Of a stretch of 64,000 nt of DNA, positions 1 through 8,725 are shown piece after piece; position 1 is the stretch's first letter; the number at the start of each line of letters is the position of its first letter. Made by a program: the position numbers and the translations under genes. Below the pieces are notes generated by a model. That model was not told the origin of the DNA, did no database searches, and worked only from the letters and a program-made list of their open reading frames with translations. The stretch is from JBBREP01 sp963716525 (lineage in GTDB: Bacteria; Actinomycetota; Acidimicrobiia; IMCC26256; PALSA-610), in assembly GCA_963716525.1 (NCBI GenBank), contig OY970315.1, forward strand, positions 1,116,001-1,180,000, in the 5' to 3' direction.

Positions 1-105
1 CAGGGCCGCGCTCACCGCGCCCAGGCGCGGATCGTCGAGCGTGGCCACCACCCCGGGCCGCGGATCACTCGGTGGCGCGCTGCGCACCCGTCGCCGCAGT
101 TTCAC
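1..105 (-). CDS. Possible N-terminal fragment of an unidentified protein
   Basis: An open frame runs leftward off the window edge from a GTG at 105, giving about 35 residues (it begins MKLRRRVRSAPPSDP and continues GVVATLDDPRLGAV). A GTG at about 47 could also be the start. The residue mix after position 15 looks like a real protein N-terminus, but there is too little to assign a family and no convincing ribosome-binding site. The 178 bases between this and the next gene hold nothing recognisable. Confidence 0.3.
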   Translation of the reverse strand, partial: MKLRRRVRSAPPSDPRPGVVATLDDPRLGAVSAAL

Positions 106-283
106 ACGATCAACGTCGGCAGGCCCGGACCGCTCCTGAACGCCGTCCGCCGCCCGAGTGGCACGTGACGCACGGCCCGCCTCGTGGACCGCGTCGAATC
201 GGGTGCGAACCGGGCGTTCGAACCGGGCCGAACGGCTCATCTCCCTGCCCGCGAGACCGTGGCGGCCGCGCCGGGCACCGGGG

Positions 284-1105
284 TCAGGTCGCCCGCAGGA
301 GCAGGCGCACACCCCGATTCTGCTCGGGTTCGACCGTGTAGGTGCCGTCGCCGCCGGCGACTGCGCCGGGCACCGCGGCGGGCTCGGCGAGCGTCAACTC
401 GAGACGGTGCACCCGGCCGGGACGGTCGCCGAGCCACGCGAGTCGTGACGGGTCGGCCGGCTCGACGAGGCGCAGCCGGCCCGGACCGGGCCAGGCGAGA
501 TCGACGGTGCGGCTGCCTTCGGCGTCACGATCCTCGCCGTCGACCCGGCCGCCGAGCAGGCCGGCGAAGAGGCCGAGCGCGCCGTCGAGCGATGCGACGA
601 GGTGCACGATGCGATCGAGCGACGCCGGGCGCGCGACGCGTGGCGGGGGCAGCACGCTCGCGTGGTCGGGCACGGGGAACTCGTGGCTCGCGTCGGGGAA
701 GGGTGTCTGGGCTAGCTGCACCACGATGCCGTGGCACGTCTTGGGGTGCAGGAACGCCTCCTTCCACTCGTCCTGCGAGAGGTCGCTGCGCACCGGCGGA
801 TATCCCGCCGCGGTCGCGGCGTCCATCGCCGCGGCGATGTCGGGAACCTTGAACGTGAGGTGGTGCGGGCCGGGACCGTTGCGGGCGAGGAACCGCACGA
901 GGAAGTCGTCGAGGTCCACGTTGGCCGGCTCGAGCATCTCGAGCGTCATGCCGTTCGCGAACCGCACCTGCCCCCAGTAGAAGCCGGGCGCGGGCGTCCC
1001 CGCGATCCACTCACCGCCGAGGTCGCCGCGGTAACGGTCGAAGTTGTCCCACGCGTGCTCGGCGGCGAGCGCGATGTGGTCGAGATCGATTGCCGTCGCC
1101 ACCAT
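284..1105 (-). CDS. VOC-superfamily (glyoxalase/epimerase-like) protein, two-module
   Basis: A 273-residue protein of the vicinal oxygen chelate fold. The start chosen is the ATG at 1105, giving MVATAIDLDHIALAAEH, a typical VOC first strand with a metal-ligand histidine. Residues about 60-80 carry GPGPHHLTFKVPD, as in methylmalonyl-CoA epimerase and dioxygenase-like members. A second, weaker module (DRIVHLVASLDGALGLFAGLLGG) follows from about residue 160, so both halves of a paired fold seem present. It begins 5 bases after the stop of the upstream sulfatase gene and is surely co-transcribed with it. The substrate cannot be read from sequence; epimerase, dioxygenase and glyoxalase roles are all possible. 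Confidence 0.75.
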   Translation of the reverse strand: MVATAIDLDHIALAAEHAWDNFDRYRGDLGGEWIAGTPAPGFYWGQVRFANGMTLEMLEPANVDLDDFLVRFLARNGPGPHHLTFKVPDIAAAMDAATAAGYPPVRSDLSQDEWKEAFLHPKTCHGIVVQLAQTPFPDASHEFPVPDHASVLPPPRVARPASLDRIVHLVASLDGALGLFAGLLGGRVDGEDRDAEGSRTVDLAWPGPGRLRLVEPADPSRLAWLGDRPGRVHRLELTLAEPAAVPGAVAGGDGTYTVEPEQNRGVRLLLRAT

Positions 1106-1110
1106 GCGCC

Positions 1111-2604
1111 CTAACGACCGGGTCCGAATTCCGCGTGCTCGGCCTCGACGAGCCGCTCGAACCATGCCCGCAGCTCGCTGCGCCGGCCGCGGTCGTGCGC
1201 CAGGTTGACGAGCTCGTGCGGATCGTCGTCGAGGTCGTACCACTCGTGGTCGTGCTCCTCGAACCCGGCGTCGACGTCGAAGAGCTTCGGGGTGGGCCAG
1301 GGCTCGCCGATCATGGTCGTGCTGCCACCCACGCCGTAATAGCGGCAGTACTTGTTACGGCCGTCGAAGATGCCCCGGCTCGCGTAGCGGGTGGGGATGC
1401 AGCGGTCGTACCACGCCATGTCCTGCGCGAACAGCACGTGGTCGCGAACGCTCGCCGACGGGTCGGTGAACAGCGGCGCGAGGTCGACGCCATGGAACGT
1501 CTCGAGGTCGTCGGCACGGGCTCCCCCGAGCGCGGCGATCGTGGATGCCACGTCGACGCTGCTGGTGAGCGCCTCGCTCGCCGTGCCCGCCTCGGTGACG
1601 CCGGGCACGCGCACGTACAGCGGGATGCGCATGATCTCCTCGTAATTGAAGGGTCCTTTCGAGCGCAGCCCGTGCGAACCGCACATGTCGCCGTGATCCG
1701 AGGTGAACAGGATCGCGGTGTCGTCGCCGTGGCCCGCGGCATCGAGCGCGCCGAGCACGCGACCGAGGTTCTCGTCACCGAGTTGGTGGAGCTTGACGTA
1801 GTAGTCGAGGTGCCGCAGCCACGCGCGCGTGTCGGCCGGGTCGATGTAGCCGTAGTGCGCGTGTTGCTGCTCGTAGAGCCACTGCCGGTGCACCTCGGGC
1901 TTGTCGAACAGGTCGTCGTCGAAGTTCGGCGGCAGCTCGTCGAACCACGACTCGTAGTCGAGCCCGAACGCGGGGAGCACGTCACCTTCCTTCCACTGCA
2001 CGAACTCGAGCATCCGGCGCGTGCGCCGCACCTCCTTCTCGTGCGTGGCCTGGTAGCCGGGCTGGTCGATCGGGAACCACATCACGTCGTGCGGGTTCAC
2101 GAGCGCGACGGTGAGGAACCACGGCTGCGCGTCGTCGGCGTGGGCGTGGATCCAGTCGGCGGCCTGCTGCGCGATCGGCGGGTCGTACTCGTACCCCGTG
2201 CCGGCCCAGCCCATGAACGCGCGGTCGTTGCCGGTCCAGTCGGAGTAGCCGTAGGCATCCATGTCGGGAGCGAACGCCTGCGAGAGATGCCACTTGCCGA
2301 TGTACGCGGTGTAGTAGCCGGCCCGTCGCAGCACGTGCCCGATCGTGGTGAGGTGCGGATCGAGCTCCCGGTGCGCGGGCGCGATCACGTTGTGGTCGAC
2401 ACCGTGCTGCGGCACGTACTGGCCGGTCATCAGCGTGGCACGCGACGGCGAGCACGGCGACGAGTGCGTGTAGTGCCGGCGGAGCTCGAGGCCGCCGTCG
2501 ATCAGTCGCTGCCGGTGCGGCAGCTCGACACCGCGTGGGATCCAGTCGCGCTGGCGCTCCTGGTCGGACACGAGGAGCAGGATGTTGGGTCGTCTCGGCG
2601 CCAT
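1111..2604 (-). CDS. Type I (formylglycine-dependent) sulfatase
   Basis: A 497-residue arylsulfatase-family hydrolase that would cleave sulfate esters. The N-terminus PNILLLVSDQERQRD is the usual first metal-binding strand. Residues 51-55, CSPSR, form the C-x-P-x-R signature whose cysteine is converted to formylglycine by a maturase. A second metal/active-site stretch, FTSDHGDMCGSHG, lies near residue 300. No signal peptide is present, so it is probably cytoplasmic. No maturase gene (FGE or anSME) is in the window. It lies between the secreted repeat protein and the VOC gene on the same strand. Choline sulfatase, phosphonate monoester hydrolase and arylsulfatase activities are all possible within this superfamily. 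Confidence 0.88.
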   Translation of the reverse strand: MAPRRPNILLLVSDQERQRDWIPRGVELPHRQRLIDGGLELRRHYTHSSPCSPSRATLMTGQYVPQHGVDHNVIAPAHRELDPHLTTIGHVLRRAGYYTAYIGKWHLSQAFAPDMDAYGYSDWTGNDRAFMGWAGTGYEYDPPIAQQAADWIHAHADDAQPWFLTVALVNPHDVMWFPIDQPGYQATHEKEVRRTRRMLEFVQWKEGDVLPAFGLDYESWFDELPPNFDDDLFDKPEVHRQWLYEQQHAHYGYIDPADTRAWLRHLDYYVKLHQLGDENLGRVLGALDAAGHGDDTAILFTSDHGDMCGSHGLRSKGPFNYEEIMRIPLYVRVPGVTEAGTASEALTSSVDVASTIAALGGARADDLETFHGVDLAPLFTDPSASVRDHVLFAQDMAWYDRCIPTRYASRGIFDGRNKYCRYYGVGGSTTMIGEPWPTPKLFDVDAGFEEHDHEWYDLDDDPHELVNLAHDRGRRSELRAWFERLVEAEHAEFGPGR

Positions 2605-2616
2605 CGGCGCCGCACG

Positions 2617-4251
2617 CTATTGCGCCGAGTGGGCCCTGCTCGCTGCCGCGAAGCGGTGCAGGTCACCGCACGCACCCAACGCCCGGCGACCGGCCGCAGT
2701 GAGGCGCAGCCAGCCGCGCGTCGCGCTCGGCCGGGCTCCGCACCCCGAGGTGGTCGCGGGCACGGCCGGGCTCGCCACCCGGTGCAGCGCCACGCTCGGC
2801 CCGGCGCTGTTCGCACCGGCCACGAAGTGCAGAGACTTCACTGCCTCGACGCCGCCCTCCGACTGCGCGACGAGCATGCAGGCCGTCGACGGGTCGAGGC
2901 AGTCGAAGCCGAACTCCGACGAGCGGCTCACGAGCTGGAACGTGGTGGCGAATGCTCCGTGTGCGTCGGTGGTCGGCGAACCCTGGCCACCTTCGCCGAG
3001 GCAGCCCACCGACTCGGCGGAGACGACGCACTCGGCCACGCCGTAGCCGACCAGGGGCGGGAAGTGCGCGCCCTTGATCTGCACGACCTGGTTGTTCCGG
3101 TACGGGCCGCCCGGCGTGACCGAGATCGACGCATCGGGCGGTATCGGCGCCTTGGGATCGAAGGTGAGCGGCGCGACCACCAGCCCGGCTTCGTCCTCGT
3201 CGACGACCGTGATCGAGCAGTTGTGCGACTTCACGCAATCGGTGCCGGCAACGCCGGGCGCGCTCGCCGCGGGGCCGTAGTCGGGCACGACACGCGAGAC
3301 GAGCAGCGTGGTGTCGAAACCGCCATCGGCTGCGACGCGGGCCTCGGTGAACAGCGCACCGCAACTCTGCCCGGCGCATTCGGTGATCTCGAGGAGGTCG
3401 CCCGGCGTCCAGTGCGCGCCGCGCACGCGCACGTGCGCGTAATAGGGGAGCTTCGTCGACGGCGACAGCGTGACCGTCGCCGGGGGCGGCGGCGGGATGC
3501 TCCGGTCGAAGCCGAGAGGTGCGGTCGCGAGGTAGTCGAGGTCGTTGCCGTCGAGTGCGACGAGCACGCACGTGCCGACGGCCTTCGCGGAGTCGACACG
3601 TGTTCCTCGCGGGTTCGTGATGGTGCGGCGAACCACGATGCTGGTGTGAAAGCCACCCTTGCCGTCGTTCGCGGCCGTCGTGATGCTCACGCACGATTGT
3701 GCGAGCGGACCAGCCCCGAGGCACTCGGCGACCGCCGGCGAGCTGGTGCTGGCGAACCCGCGGCCGACGATCTCGACCCGCTGGAGGTCACGCAGGCGAT
3801 ACGAGGGCTTCGCGCCCACCTTCGGGCTGGGCTCGCCGGTGGCGCTGAACGTGATGCGGACGGCGTTGGTGAACGACACCTCACCCAACGCGACGACGCT
3901 GCAGTGCGCCGCGAGGCAGTCGACGATCGACGTGCTCGTGAGCAGCCGGCGGTGCACCTGCAGCGGCGTAACGAAGCGGCCACGAGCACCGGCGCTCGTG
4001 AACACGGCATTGGTCAGGTCGCAGGAATCCGGCGTGGGTGGCGACGACGCGCACTCCAGCACGATCACCTGCTCGCCCGGGAAGAACCCCGTCCCCCCGG
4101 CCTGCACGGTGTCGCCGGCGTGCAGGTTCGTGTGCGGCGTAACCGACAGCGCCGCCCCGGCCGCGCTCGCCGGAGACGCGGCGAGCGTGCCCCCGCCGAC
4201 CACGAGTGCGGCCGCGCCGAACGCGGCCCACAGCTTGTGCCCCTGCCTCAT
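2617..4251 (-). CDS. Secreted protein with four beta-sandwich repeats
   Basis: A 544-residue exported protein. The ATG at 4251 gives a good Sec signal peptide (MRQGHKLWAAFGAAALVVGGGT, cleavage near ASA-AG at about residue 31). The mature part has about four related units, each with a G-x-G/A-F/H-x-P-G-D/E core followed by a cysteine-containing strand: FFPGEQVIVLECAS, VEIVGRGFASTSS, GAHWTPGDLLEITECAG and GAHFPPLVGYGVAEC. Paired cysteines after each core suggest disulfides. This pattern resembles the neocarzinostatin-like / IPT-like immunoglobulin folds common in actinobacterial secretomes. No enzyme motif is seen; a structural or ligand-binding role outside the membrane is inferred. It sits between the amidohydrolase and the sulfatase on the same strand. 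Confidence 0.7.
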   Translation of the reverse strand: MRQGHKLWAAFGAAALVVGGGTLAASPASAAGAALSVTPHTNLHAGDTVQAGGTGFFPGEQVIVLECASSPPTPDSCDLTNAVFTSAGARGRFVTPLQVHRRLLTSTSIVDCLAAHCSVVALGEVSFTNAVRITFSATGEPSPKVGAKPSYRLRDLQRVEIVGRGFASTSSPAVAECLGAGPLAQSCVSITTAANDGKGGFHTSIVVRRTITNPRGTRVDSAKAVGTCVLVALDGNDLDYLATAPLGFDRSIPPPPPATVTLSPSTKLPYYAHVRVRGAHWTPGDLLEITECAGQSCGALFTEARVAADGGFDTTLLVSRVVPDYGPAASAPGVAGTDCVKSHNCSITVVDEDEAGLVVAPLTFDPKAPIPPDASISVTPGGPYRNNQVVQIKGAHFPPLVGYGVAECVVSAESVGCLGEGGQGSPTTDAHGAFATTFQLVSRSSEFGFDCLDPSTACMLVAQSEGGVEAVKSLHFVAGANSAGPSVALHRVASPAVPATTSGCGARPSATRGWLRLTAAGRRALGACGDLHRFAAASRAHSAQ

Positions 4252-4333
4252 ACCGACCCACACACTCCTGCGGGGTCCGTCCCCGTTCGCCGGCACGGTA
4301 ACGGCGTGACTGCAGTCCGTCCAGCGACTCTCG

Positions 4334-5534
4334 TCACATCGCGTAGAAGGCCGGGCTCGTGGCGCCCTTCGGGATCTGCTCGAGCGGCTGATGGATCTGC
4401 TCGATCGTGGGCCCGGCCTCGGCACCGAACGGCGCGAGCGCGTCGAGGTCGAAGCCGTACACGTGGGCGGCGTTCTCCGAGAAGATCTTGCGGAGGTCGG
4501 TGTCGGCCGTGTCGGGGAACGCGAGCTGCATGCTCTCGAGCGAGAAGGGATACGAGCCCTCGTGGTGGGGGTAGTCGTTGCCCCACATCACTCGGTCGAT
4601 GCCCACCTTCGGGATGGCCTTGCCGTCACGCCGGCCCGGGAAGCTCACGCCCATCCACACGTTGCGAGCGAAGTACTCGCTCGGCTTCAGCGGCAGGGGC
4701 GTGGCCTCCTGGAAGTTGAGCTCGCCGACGCGCCCGAACTGCATCTGCATGTGGAAGCCGTCGAGCATCTGCAGCGTGGACGGCACCCACGAGCAACCCG
4801 ACTCGGTCATCACGAACTTGAGGTCGGGGTTGCGCTCGAACACGCCGCTCATGATCACCTGCCAGAGCGGCCGGTGGGCGTACCATGACGTCTCCACCAG
4901 CCACATGATGTCGGCTGCGGGGTACGAGCCGTAGCTCGGGTGGCCGCTGCCCGAGTGCATGTTGACGACGATGCCGCGCTCGGCGCACACCTGCCAGAGC
5001 CGGTCGTACTCCGGCGCGTACAGCGGTGCGATGTCGGTGTCGTCGGGCACGGTGGGCAGCAGGATCCCGCCGCGCAGCCCGTGCTCCTGGGCCCAGATCG
5101 CCTCGGCGATGGCGTCGTCGATGTCGTTGAGGAACACCTGGGCGATGCCCGCCCGCCGCTTCGCGAACTCGCCACCGCAGAACACCTCTGCGAGCCAGCG
5201 GTTGTGCGACCTCAGACCGGCCCAGCGCTTCTCGTAGTCGTCGCGCGTCGCGGGCGGCCGGGCGACGAGCGCACCGGTTGGGAAGAACGGCGGCACGGTG
5301 TTCGGGAACACCACCTCGGCCACCACGTGGTCGGCGGCGAGCTCGCCGACGCGCATCTCGTCGTCCCAGTTGCGCCGCGCGCTTGCCGCCCTGCAGGTCG
5401 CGGAACGGGTTGGAGTACTCGCCGCGCCAGGCGTCGAACTCGTCGCGGAGCCCGGGATCCAGGAAGTCGCGGTAGGTGGCGATGGGCGCACCTGCGTGAC
5501 AGTCGGACGAGATGACGGTGTAGCGCTCGCTCAT
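4334..5534 (-). CDS. Amidohydrolase-2 family metal hydrolase or decarboxylase (frame broken)
   Basis: About 400 residues of an amidohydrolase-related (PF04909-type) TIM barrel. The N-terminus MSERYTVISSDCHAG follows a good GAGGAAG ribosome-binding site (ATG at 5534). In place of the usual HxH the first strand has DCHAG. Later motifs include NMHSGSGHPSYG, VMTESGCSWVPS and MWGNDYPHHEGSYPFS, the last being the typical conserved aspartate strand. The frame breaks at about 5371-5385: the reading GGKRA must pass to RRNWDDEM one base on. A missing GC in the run gcgcgcggcgc restores the protein. Family members include ACMSD-like decarboxylases and hydrolases of aromatic acids; the substrate is unknown. 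Confidence 0.8.
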
Positions 5535-5635
5535 GTCTTCCTCACGCGCAAAAAGGGTGGCCGGCAACCGACGCTATGCGCCGGTGCCGACCACCCCCAA
5601 GCTCGCGGGGTCACGACCACACCGGATCGAGACGA

Positions 5636-5755
5636 TCACGGTCCGCGCCGGCCGCTGCGCAGGTGGCGCAGGAGGCGGGCGTCGTGGGCGGCAATGAACC
5701 GCCGACGTTGGTGCTCGCGCGCGAGCGTGAGCGCGGTGACGGGATGCAGGAACAT
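5636..5755 (-). CDS. Small basic protein, 39 residues
   Basis: An ATG at 5755, preceded by gtgaggtttcc (GAGG ribosome-binding site), opens a 39-residue frame beginning MFLHPVTALTLAREHQRRR and ending in an arginine-rich tail. It should form one amphipathic, strongly basic helix. I recall similar very short L-A-x-E/Q-R/H-x-R proteins scattered through actinobacterial genomes, without known function. It lies between the second small ORF and the amidohydrolase gene, all on the minus strand. Confidence 0.5.
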   Translation of the reverse strand: MFLHPVTALTLAREHQRRRFIAAHDARLLRHLRSGRRGP

Positions 5756-5817
5756 GGAAACCTCACTGGATCGGGCCGGCGGTACGGCCGCCGGGGCGAA
5801 CGCGCGGGAACGATCGT

Positions 5818-5898
5818 TCAGCGCACGGGGAGCAGGTGACCGCGACGCGCGTCGTGCGACATCGCATCCGCGGGCACCGGGGCATTGGCTTCGGGCAT
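5818..5898 (-). CDS. Very small ORF, 26 residues, with a perfect ribosome-binding site
   Basis: A 26-residue frame (begins MPEANAPVPADAMSH, ends GHLLPVR) starts at 5898. It is preceded by gaggaggtgatcacgacg, which contains GGAGGTGATC, an exact match to the anti-Shine-Dalgarno tail of 16S rRNA at good spacing. Such a site is rare by chance and is the main support. The peptide has no transmembrane segment or known motif. It could be a translated leader or coupling peptide for the genes downstream (39-residue ORF, then amidohydrolase). It follows the alcohol dehydrogenase stop by 102 bases. Confidence 0.45.
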   Translation of the reverse strand: MPEANAPVPADAMSHDARRGHLLPVR

Positions 5899-6000
5899 CG
5901 TCGTGATCACCTCCTCACGAATCCAGCAATGGTGAATGCGTGTGAAGAGCGTCGCGTGCCGGCGCCCCACACGCCAAACGATTTTCCGCAGGGGCGCGGG

Positions 6001-7095
6001 TCAGATCGTGAGGACGGTGCGGATGCCGCGGGCCGCGTGCATGTCGGCGAAGGCCTCGTTCACCTCGGCGAGCGGTCGCCGGTGCGTGATCATGCCTTCG
6101 AGGTCGAGCCGACCCGCCTGCCACAACGAGAGCAGGCGCGGCACCTCACGACGACCGTTGCACCCGCCGAGCAGCGTGCCGACCAGCTTGCGCTCGCTCA
6201 CCATGAACAGCGTGGCCGGCACGTGCACCATCTGGTCGATCGGCGCGGCACCGACGAGCACAGTGGTGCCACCGGGACGGCATGCCCACATGCCCGCCTC
6301 CACGAGCGCGGCCGAGCCGACCGCGTCGAACGCGTAGTCGACGCCCACACCGGTCACCCGCATCACCACGGCCATCAGGTCGTCGGTCCTCGGATCGACG
6401 GCATCGGTGGCGCCGAAGCGAGCCGCGGCCTCGCGCCGCTCGTCGTCGGGTTCCGACACGATGATGCGCGACGCGCCCGCGAGGCGCGCGCCCTGCACGA
6501 TCGCGATGCCCACGCCGCCGAGCCCCATCACGAGCACGGTGTCGCCCGGTTCCACGCGCGCGGCGTTCAGCACGGCACCCACGCCCGTCTGCACCGAGCA
6601 GCCGATCACGCACGCCACGTCGAGCGGGATGTCGTCAGCGATCTTGATCGCCCCGGCTTCGCCGACGAGCGCGTACTCGGCGAAGCCGCCGACGGCGAGG
6701 CCGCGGTAGACCGTCGCGCCCCTGCGGGCGAGGCCGGTGGCGCCACCCACGAACGTGCCTGTGGAGATGGCCGACGCATGCACGCACGTGCCGTACTCGC
6801 CGCGCACGCAGCCGTAGCACTCGCCGCACGCGGCGATCGGCGAGAGCACCACATGGTCGCCGGGGCCGACCGATGTGACACCCGCACCGACGCGATCGAC
6901 CACACCCGCCGCCTCGTGCCCGAGCACGATCGGGCCGGGGATGGGGAAGGTGCCGTTCACGTTCGAGTAGTCGGAGTGGCACACGCCGCAGTGCGTCACC
7001 CTCACCCGCACCTCGCCCGGCCCCGGGTCGGCAATCTCGACGTCGTCGACGATCGTCAGCGGCTGGTCCACGGACTCGAAGAGAGCGGCGCGCAC
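6001..7095 (-). CDS. Zinc-dependent alcohol dehydrogenase
   Basis: A 364-residue medium-chain dehydrogenase. The GTG at 7095 gives MRAALFES, the usual N-terminus of the family. Catalytic zinc ligands lie in HCGVCHSD and GHEAAG. The structural zinc lobe is CGECYGCVRGEYGTC (C-x2-C-x2-C-x7-C). The cofactor-binding strand is VLVMGLGGVGIAIVQG with EPDDERRE at its end, so NAD is likely. It should oxidise an alcohol or a thiol-adduct aldehyde; the closest recognisable group is the actinobacterial class III-like/NDMA-dependent type. It is the first gene of the minus-strand run leading to the amidohydrolase and is divergent from the SRPBCC gene, 30 bases away. A second, related enzyme is at 61778. Confidence 0.88.
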   Translation of the reverse strand: MRAALFESVDQPLTIVDDVEIADPGPGEVRVRVTHCGVCHSDYSNVNGTFPIPGPIVLGHEAAGVVDRVGAGVTSVGPGDHVVLSPIAACGECYGCVRGEYGTCVHASAISTGTFVGGATGLARRGATVYRGLAVGGFAEYALVGEAGAIKIADDIPLDVACVIGCSVQTGVGAVLNAARVEPGDTVLVMGLGGVGIAIVQGARLAGASRIIVSEPDDERREAAARFGATDAVDPRTDDLMAVVMRVTGVGVDYAFDAVGSAALVEAGMWACRPGGTTVLVGAAPIDQMVHVPATLFMVSERKLVGTLLGGCNGRREVPRLLSLWQAGRLDLEGMITHRRPLAEVNEAFADMHAARGIRTVLTI

Positions 7096-7125
7096 GAAAC
7101 GGACGCTAACCAATAAGGTCGGGGC

Positions 7126-7579
7126 ATGCCCTCTTGGGAGATCGTGGAAGCGTCGCAGGCACCGGTTGCCGACGTGTGGGCGCTGCTCGCCGACGCGCGC
7201 GGCTGGTCGCGCTGGGCCCGGTTCGCGCGATCCGAGCTGGAGCGCCAGGGCAGCCCCGACCCCGACGGGGTCGGCGCGCTGCGGGTGTTCGGCAGCGGAC
7301 CGTTCAAGAGCTACGAAGAGGTGGTGGGGTTCGAGCCGCCGCACCATCTCGCGTACGAGATCCGCAAGGGGATGCCCATCGACGGGTATCACGCCGACGT
7401 GCACCTCGAGCCGGTCGCCGGCGGCGGCACCACGATCAGATGGTCGTCGTCGTTCGGCCACGCGCGCGCCGCGCGCGCTCGACGGCTTCTTCCGCTGGTT
7501 CCTGCGCGCGTTCCTCCGCGACACCGCCCACCGCCTCGCGCGCGCCGCGGAGCAACGCGCCGGCGGCGCGACCGAGTAG
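7126..7579 (+). CDS. SRPBCC-family lipid-binding-fold protein (frame broken)
   Basis: A START/Bet v1-like (polyketide cyclase/dehydrase) protein of about 150 residues starting MPSWEIVEASQAPVADVWALLAD, with the usual W-x-x-L...G-W-x-x-W pattern. The frame breaks within the GC run at about 7460-7480, after TTIRWSSSFGHARAA. It resumes one base on as ALDGFFRWFLRAFLRDTAHRLA and ends at 7579, a normal C-terminal helix for the family. Two bases missing from the cgcgcgcgcc/gcgcgcgc tract would explain it. Function is unknown; members bind hydrophobic ligands or act as toxin/cyclase relatives. Confidence 0.75.
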
Positions 7580-7596
7580 CCGTCGCGCACCGGGTG

Positions 7597-7887
7597 CTAG
7601 CCGGCAGGCGCGTTCGCACGCCGCTTGGCGAGCCAGATCGCCAGTGCGGGGGGTGCGAACACCACCGCGAGCACCAGTAGCACGACGAACGCGATCACGA
7701 ACGGAGCGATGTCGTCGCCACCGCGCGGCACTGCGACCGGCTTCGCCGCCGCGAGCTGGGCGCCGACGAGTTGCGAGCCGCCACCGGTGATGTCGCCGCT
7801 CGCGTCGAGTCCCGCGCCGGCACCGGCCGGTGCGATGCACCGGCCCCTGTCACGCGAATGGCAGGATGCACGAATGAGCTCAGGCAC
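7597..7887 (-). CDS. Possible small single-span membrane protein
   Basis: The C-terminal 45 residues of this frame read as an excellent membrane segment (IAPFVIAFVVLLVLAVVFAP) followed by a basic WLAKRRANA end, typical of a real C-terminus. The start is uncertain: the GTG at 7887 would give 96 residues but overlaps the divergent lipoprotein gene start at 7874. Starts nearer the helix would need a non-standard codon. No family is recognised, and the low-complexity N-terminal half (GAGAGLDASGDITGGG) gives no clue. Confidence 0.45.
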   Translation of the reverse strand: MPELIRASCHSRDRGRCIAPAGAGAGLDASGDITGGGSQLVGAQLAAAKPVAVPRGGDDIAPFVIAFVVLLVLAVVFAPPALAIWLAKRRANAPAG

Positions 7888-8422
7888 GCCGCGCGGCGCG
7901 ATGGTGCTCAGAGCATCGATCAGAGCCGCGCTGCTCGCTGCCGCGCTGGCCCTCGGCGCGTGCGGCTCGTCGTCGGGCAAGCCGGCCGCCGCCGGATCCA
8001 CCACCACCAACGTGACACCCACCACGAGTGTCGCCGTCGTGCCGAGCCCGTTCCAGCTCCATCAACGCTTCGGTGCGGGCAAGCGCTGGGAGCTCACCGC
8101 CGTCGCCGCGACGCGCGGCGGCAGCACGTTCACGGTCACGCTCGACGTGTTGAACGACGGCCCGGGTGCCGCGCAGTTCGCGGCCGCGACGCCGGGACTG
8201 TTCACGATGCTCGACGCGTTCCCCACGCAGGCGACACCGAACCCGCCGCGCCACAGTCCGTCGGGCACGCTCGTCGCGCTGCAGGTACCCGCGAACCAGA
8301 CGCGGCGCCTCGTCGTGCGCTTCCTCGGCATTCCGAGCACCGCGAAGCATCCGGTGCTCTGGTTCCACGGCCACCTGCTGCCGGGAACGATCGACGCGTC
8401 GGTCTGGTTCAACGGCGTGTGA
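7874..8422 (+). CDS. Putative lipoprotein with a beta-sandwich domain
   Basis: A 182-residue protein with a lipoprotein signal: MSSGTPRGAMVLRAS, a hydrophobic stretch, then the lipobox LGAC at about residue 36 followed by serines. The remainder (KRWELTAVAATRGGSTFTVTLDVLNDGP) looks like an Ig-like or DUF4352-type beta-sandwich. It should be anchored outside the membrane after processing by Lgt, encoded at 23194. No function can be assigned. The start follows gcaggatgcacga, a weak ribosome-binding site. Confidence 0.7.
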   Translation: MSSGTPRGAMVLRASIRAALLAAALALGACGSSSGKPAAAGSTTTNVTPTTSVAVVPSPFQLHQRFGAGKRWELTAVAATRGGSTFTVTLDVLNDGPGAAQFAAATPGLFTMLDAFPTQATPNPPRHSPSGTLVALQVPANQTRRLVVRFLGIPSTAKHPVLWFHGHLLPGTIDASVWFNGV

Positions 8423-8725
8423 CGCGCGCGTGCACGCGATGGGCCGCGTGCACGGGTGCCCGCTCGTTCAGTGCGCGGGGGCGGAGACGCGTCGTCGTCG
8501 CGCGTTGCGCGTGACGACTCGAGCATCACTTCGACGAAGGCCGCGAGCAGCTCTGCGGGCATGCTCTCGCCGCCAAGCATCTCGTTGAACACCGGAGGGG
8601 CTGGATCCACGGGGCGTGACGATAGCGACGGATCCGTCGTTCCACCAGTCCGAAACCAGGGATCCTCGGGCAATCCGCGGCGGCCGGCCTTGGCGGCCGT
8701 CCGGGCGATCCGTAGCCTCCGTCAT
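8423..8725. other. Interval without a confident gene
   Basis: These 303 bases hold no gene I can support. On the minus strand a GTG at 8610 opens MDPAPPVFNEMLGGESMPAE and continues as a plausible acidic helix. It then degenerates into proline/arginine-rich sequence antisense to the lipoprotein gene. If the frame shifts near 8490 it would end at 8468. It may be a small gene with an indel or chance. No terminator hairpin was seen after 8422. Confidence 0.3.

Noticed and set aside
1090..4719. A 1209-codon plus-strand open frame
   Set aside because: It runs antisense to the sulfatase and repeat-protein genes and is arginine/valine-rich without motifs; a normal product of high GC.
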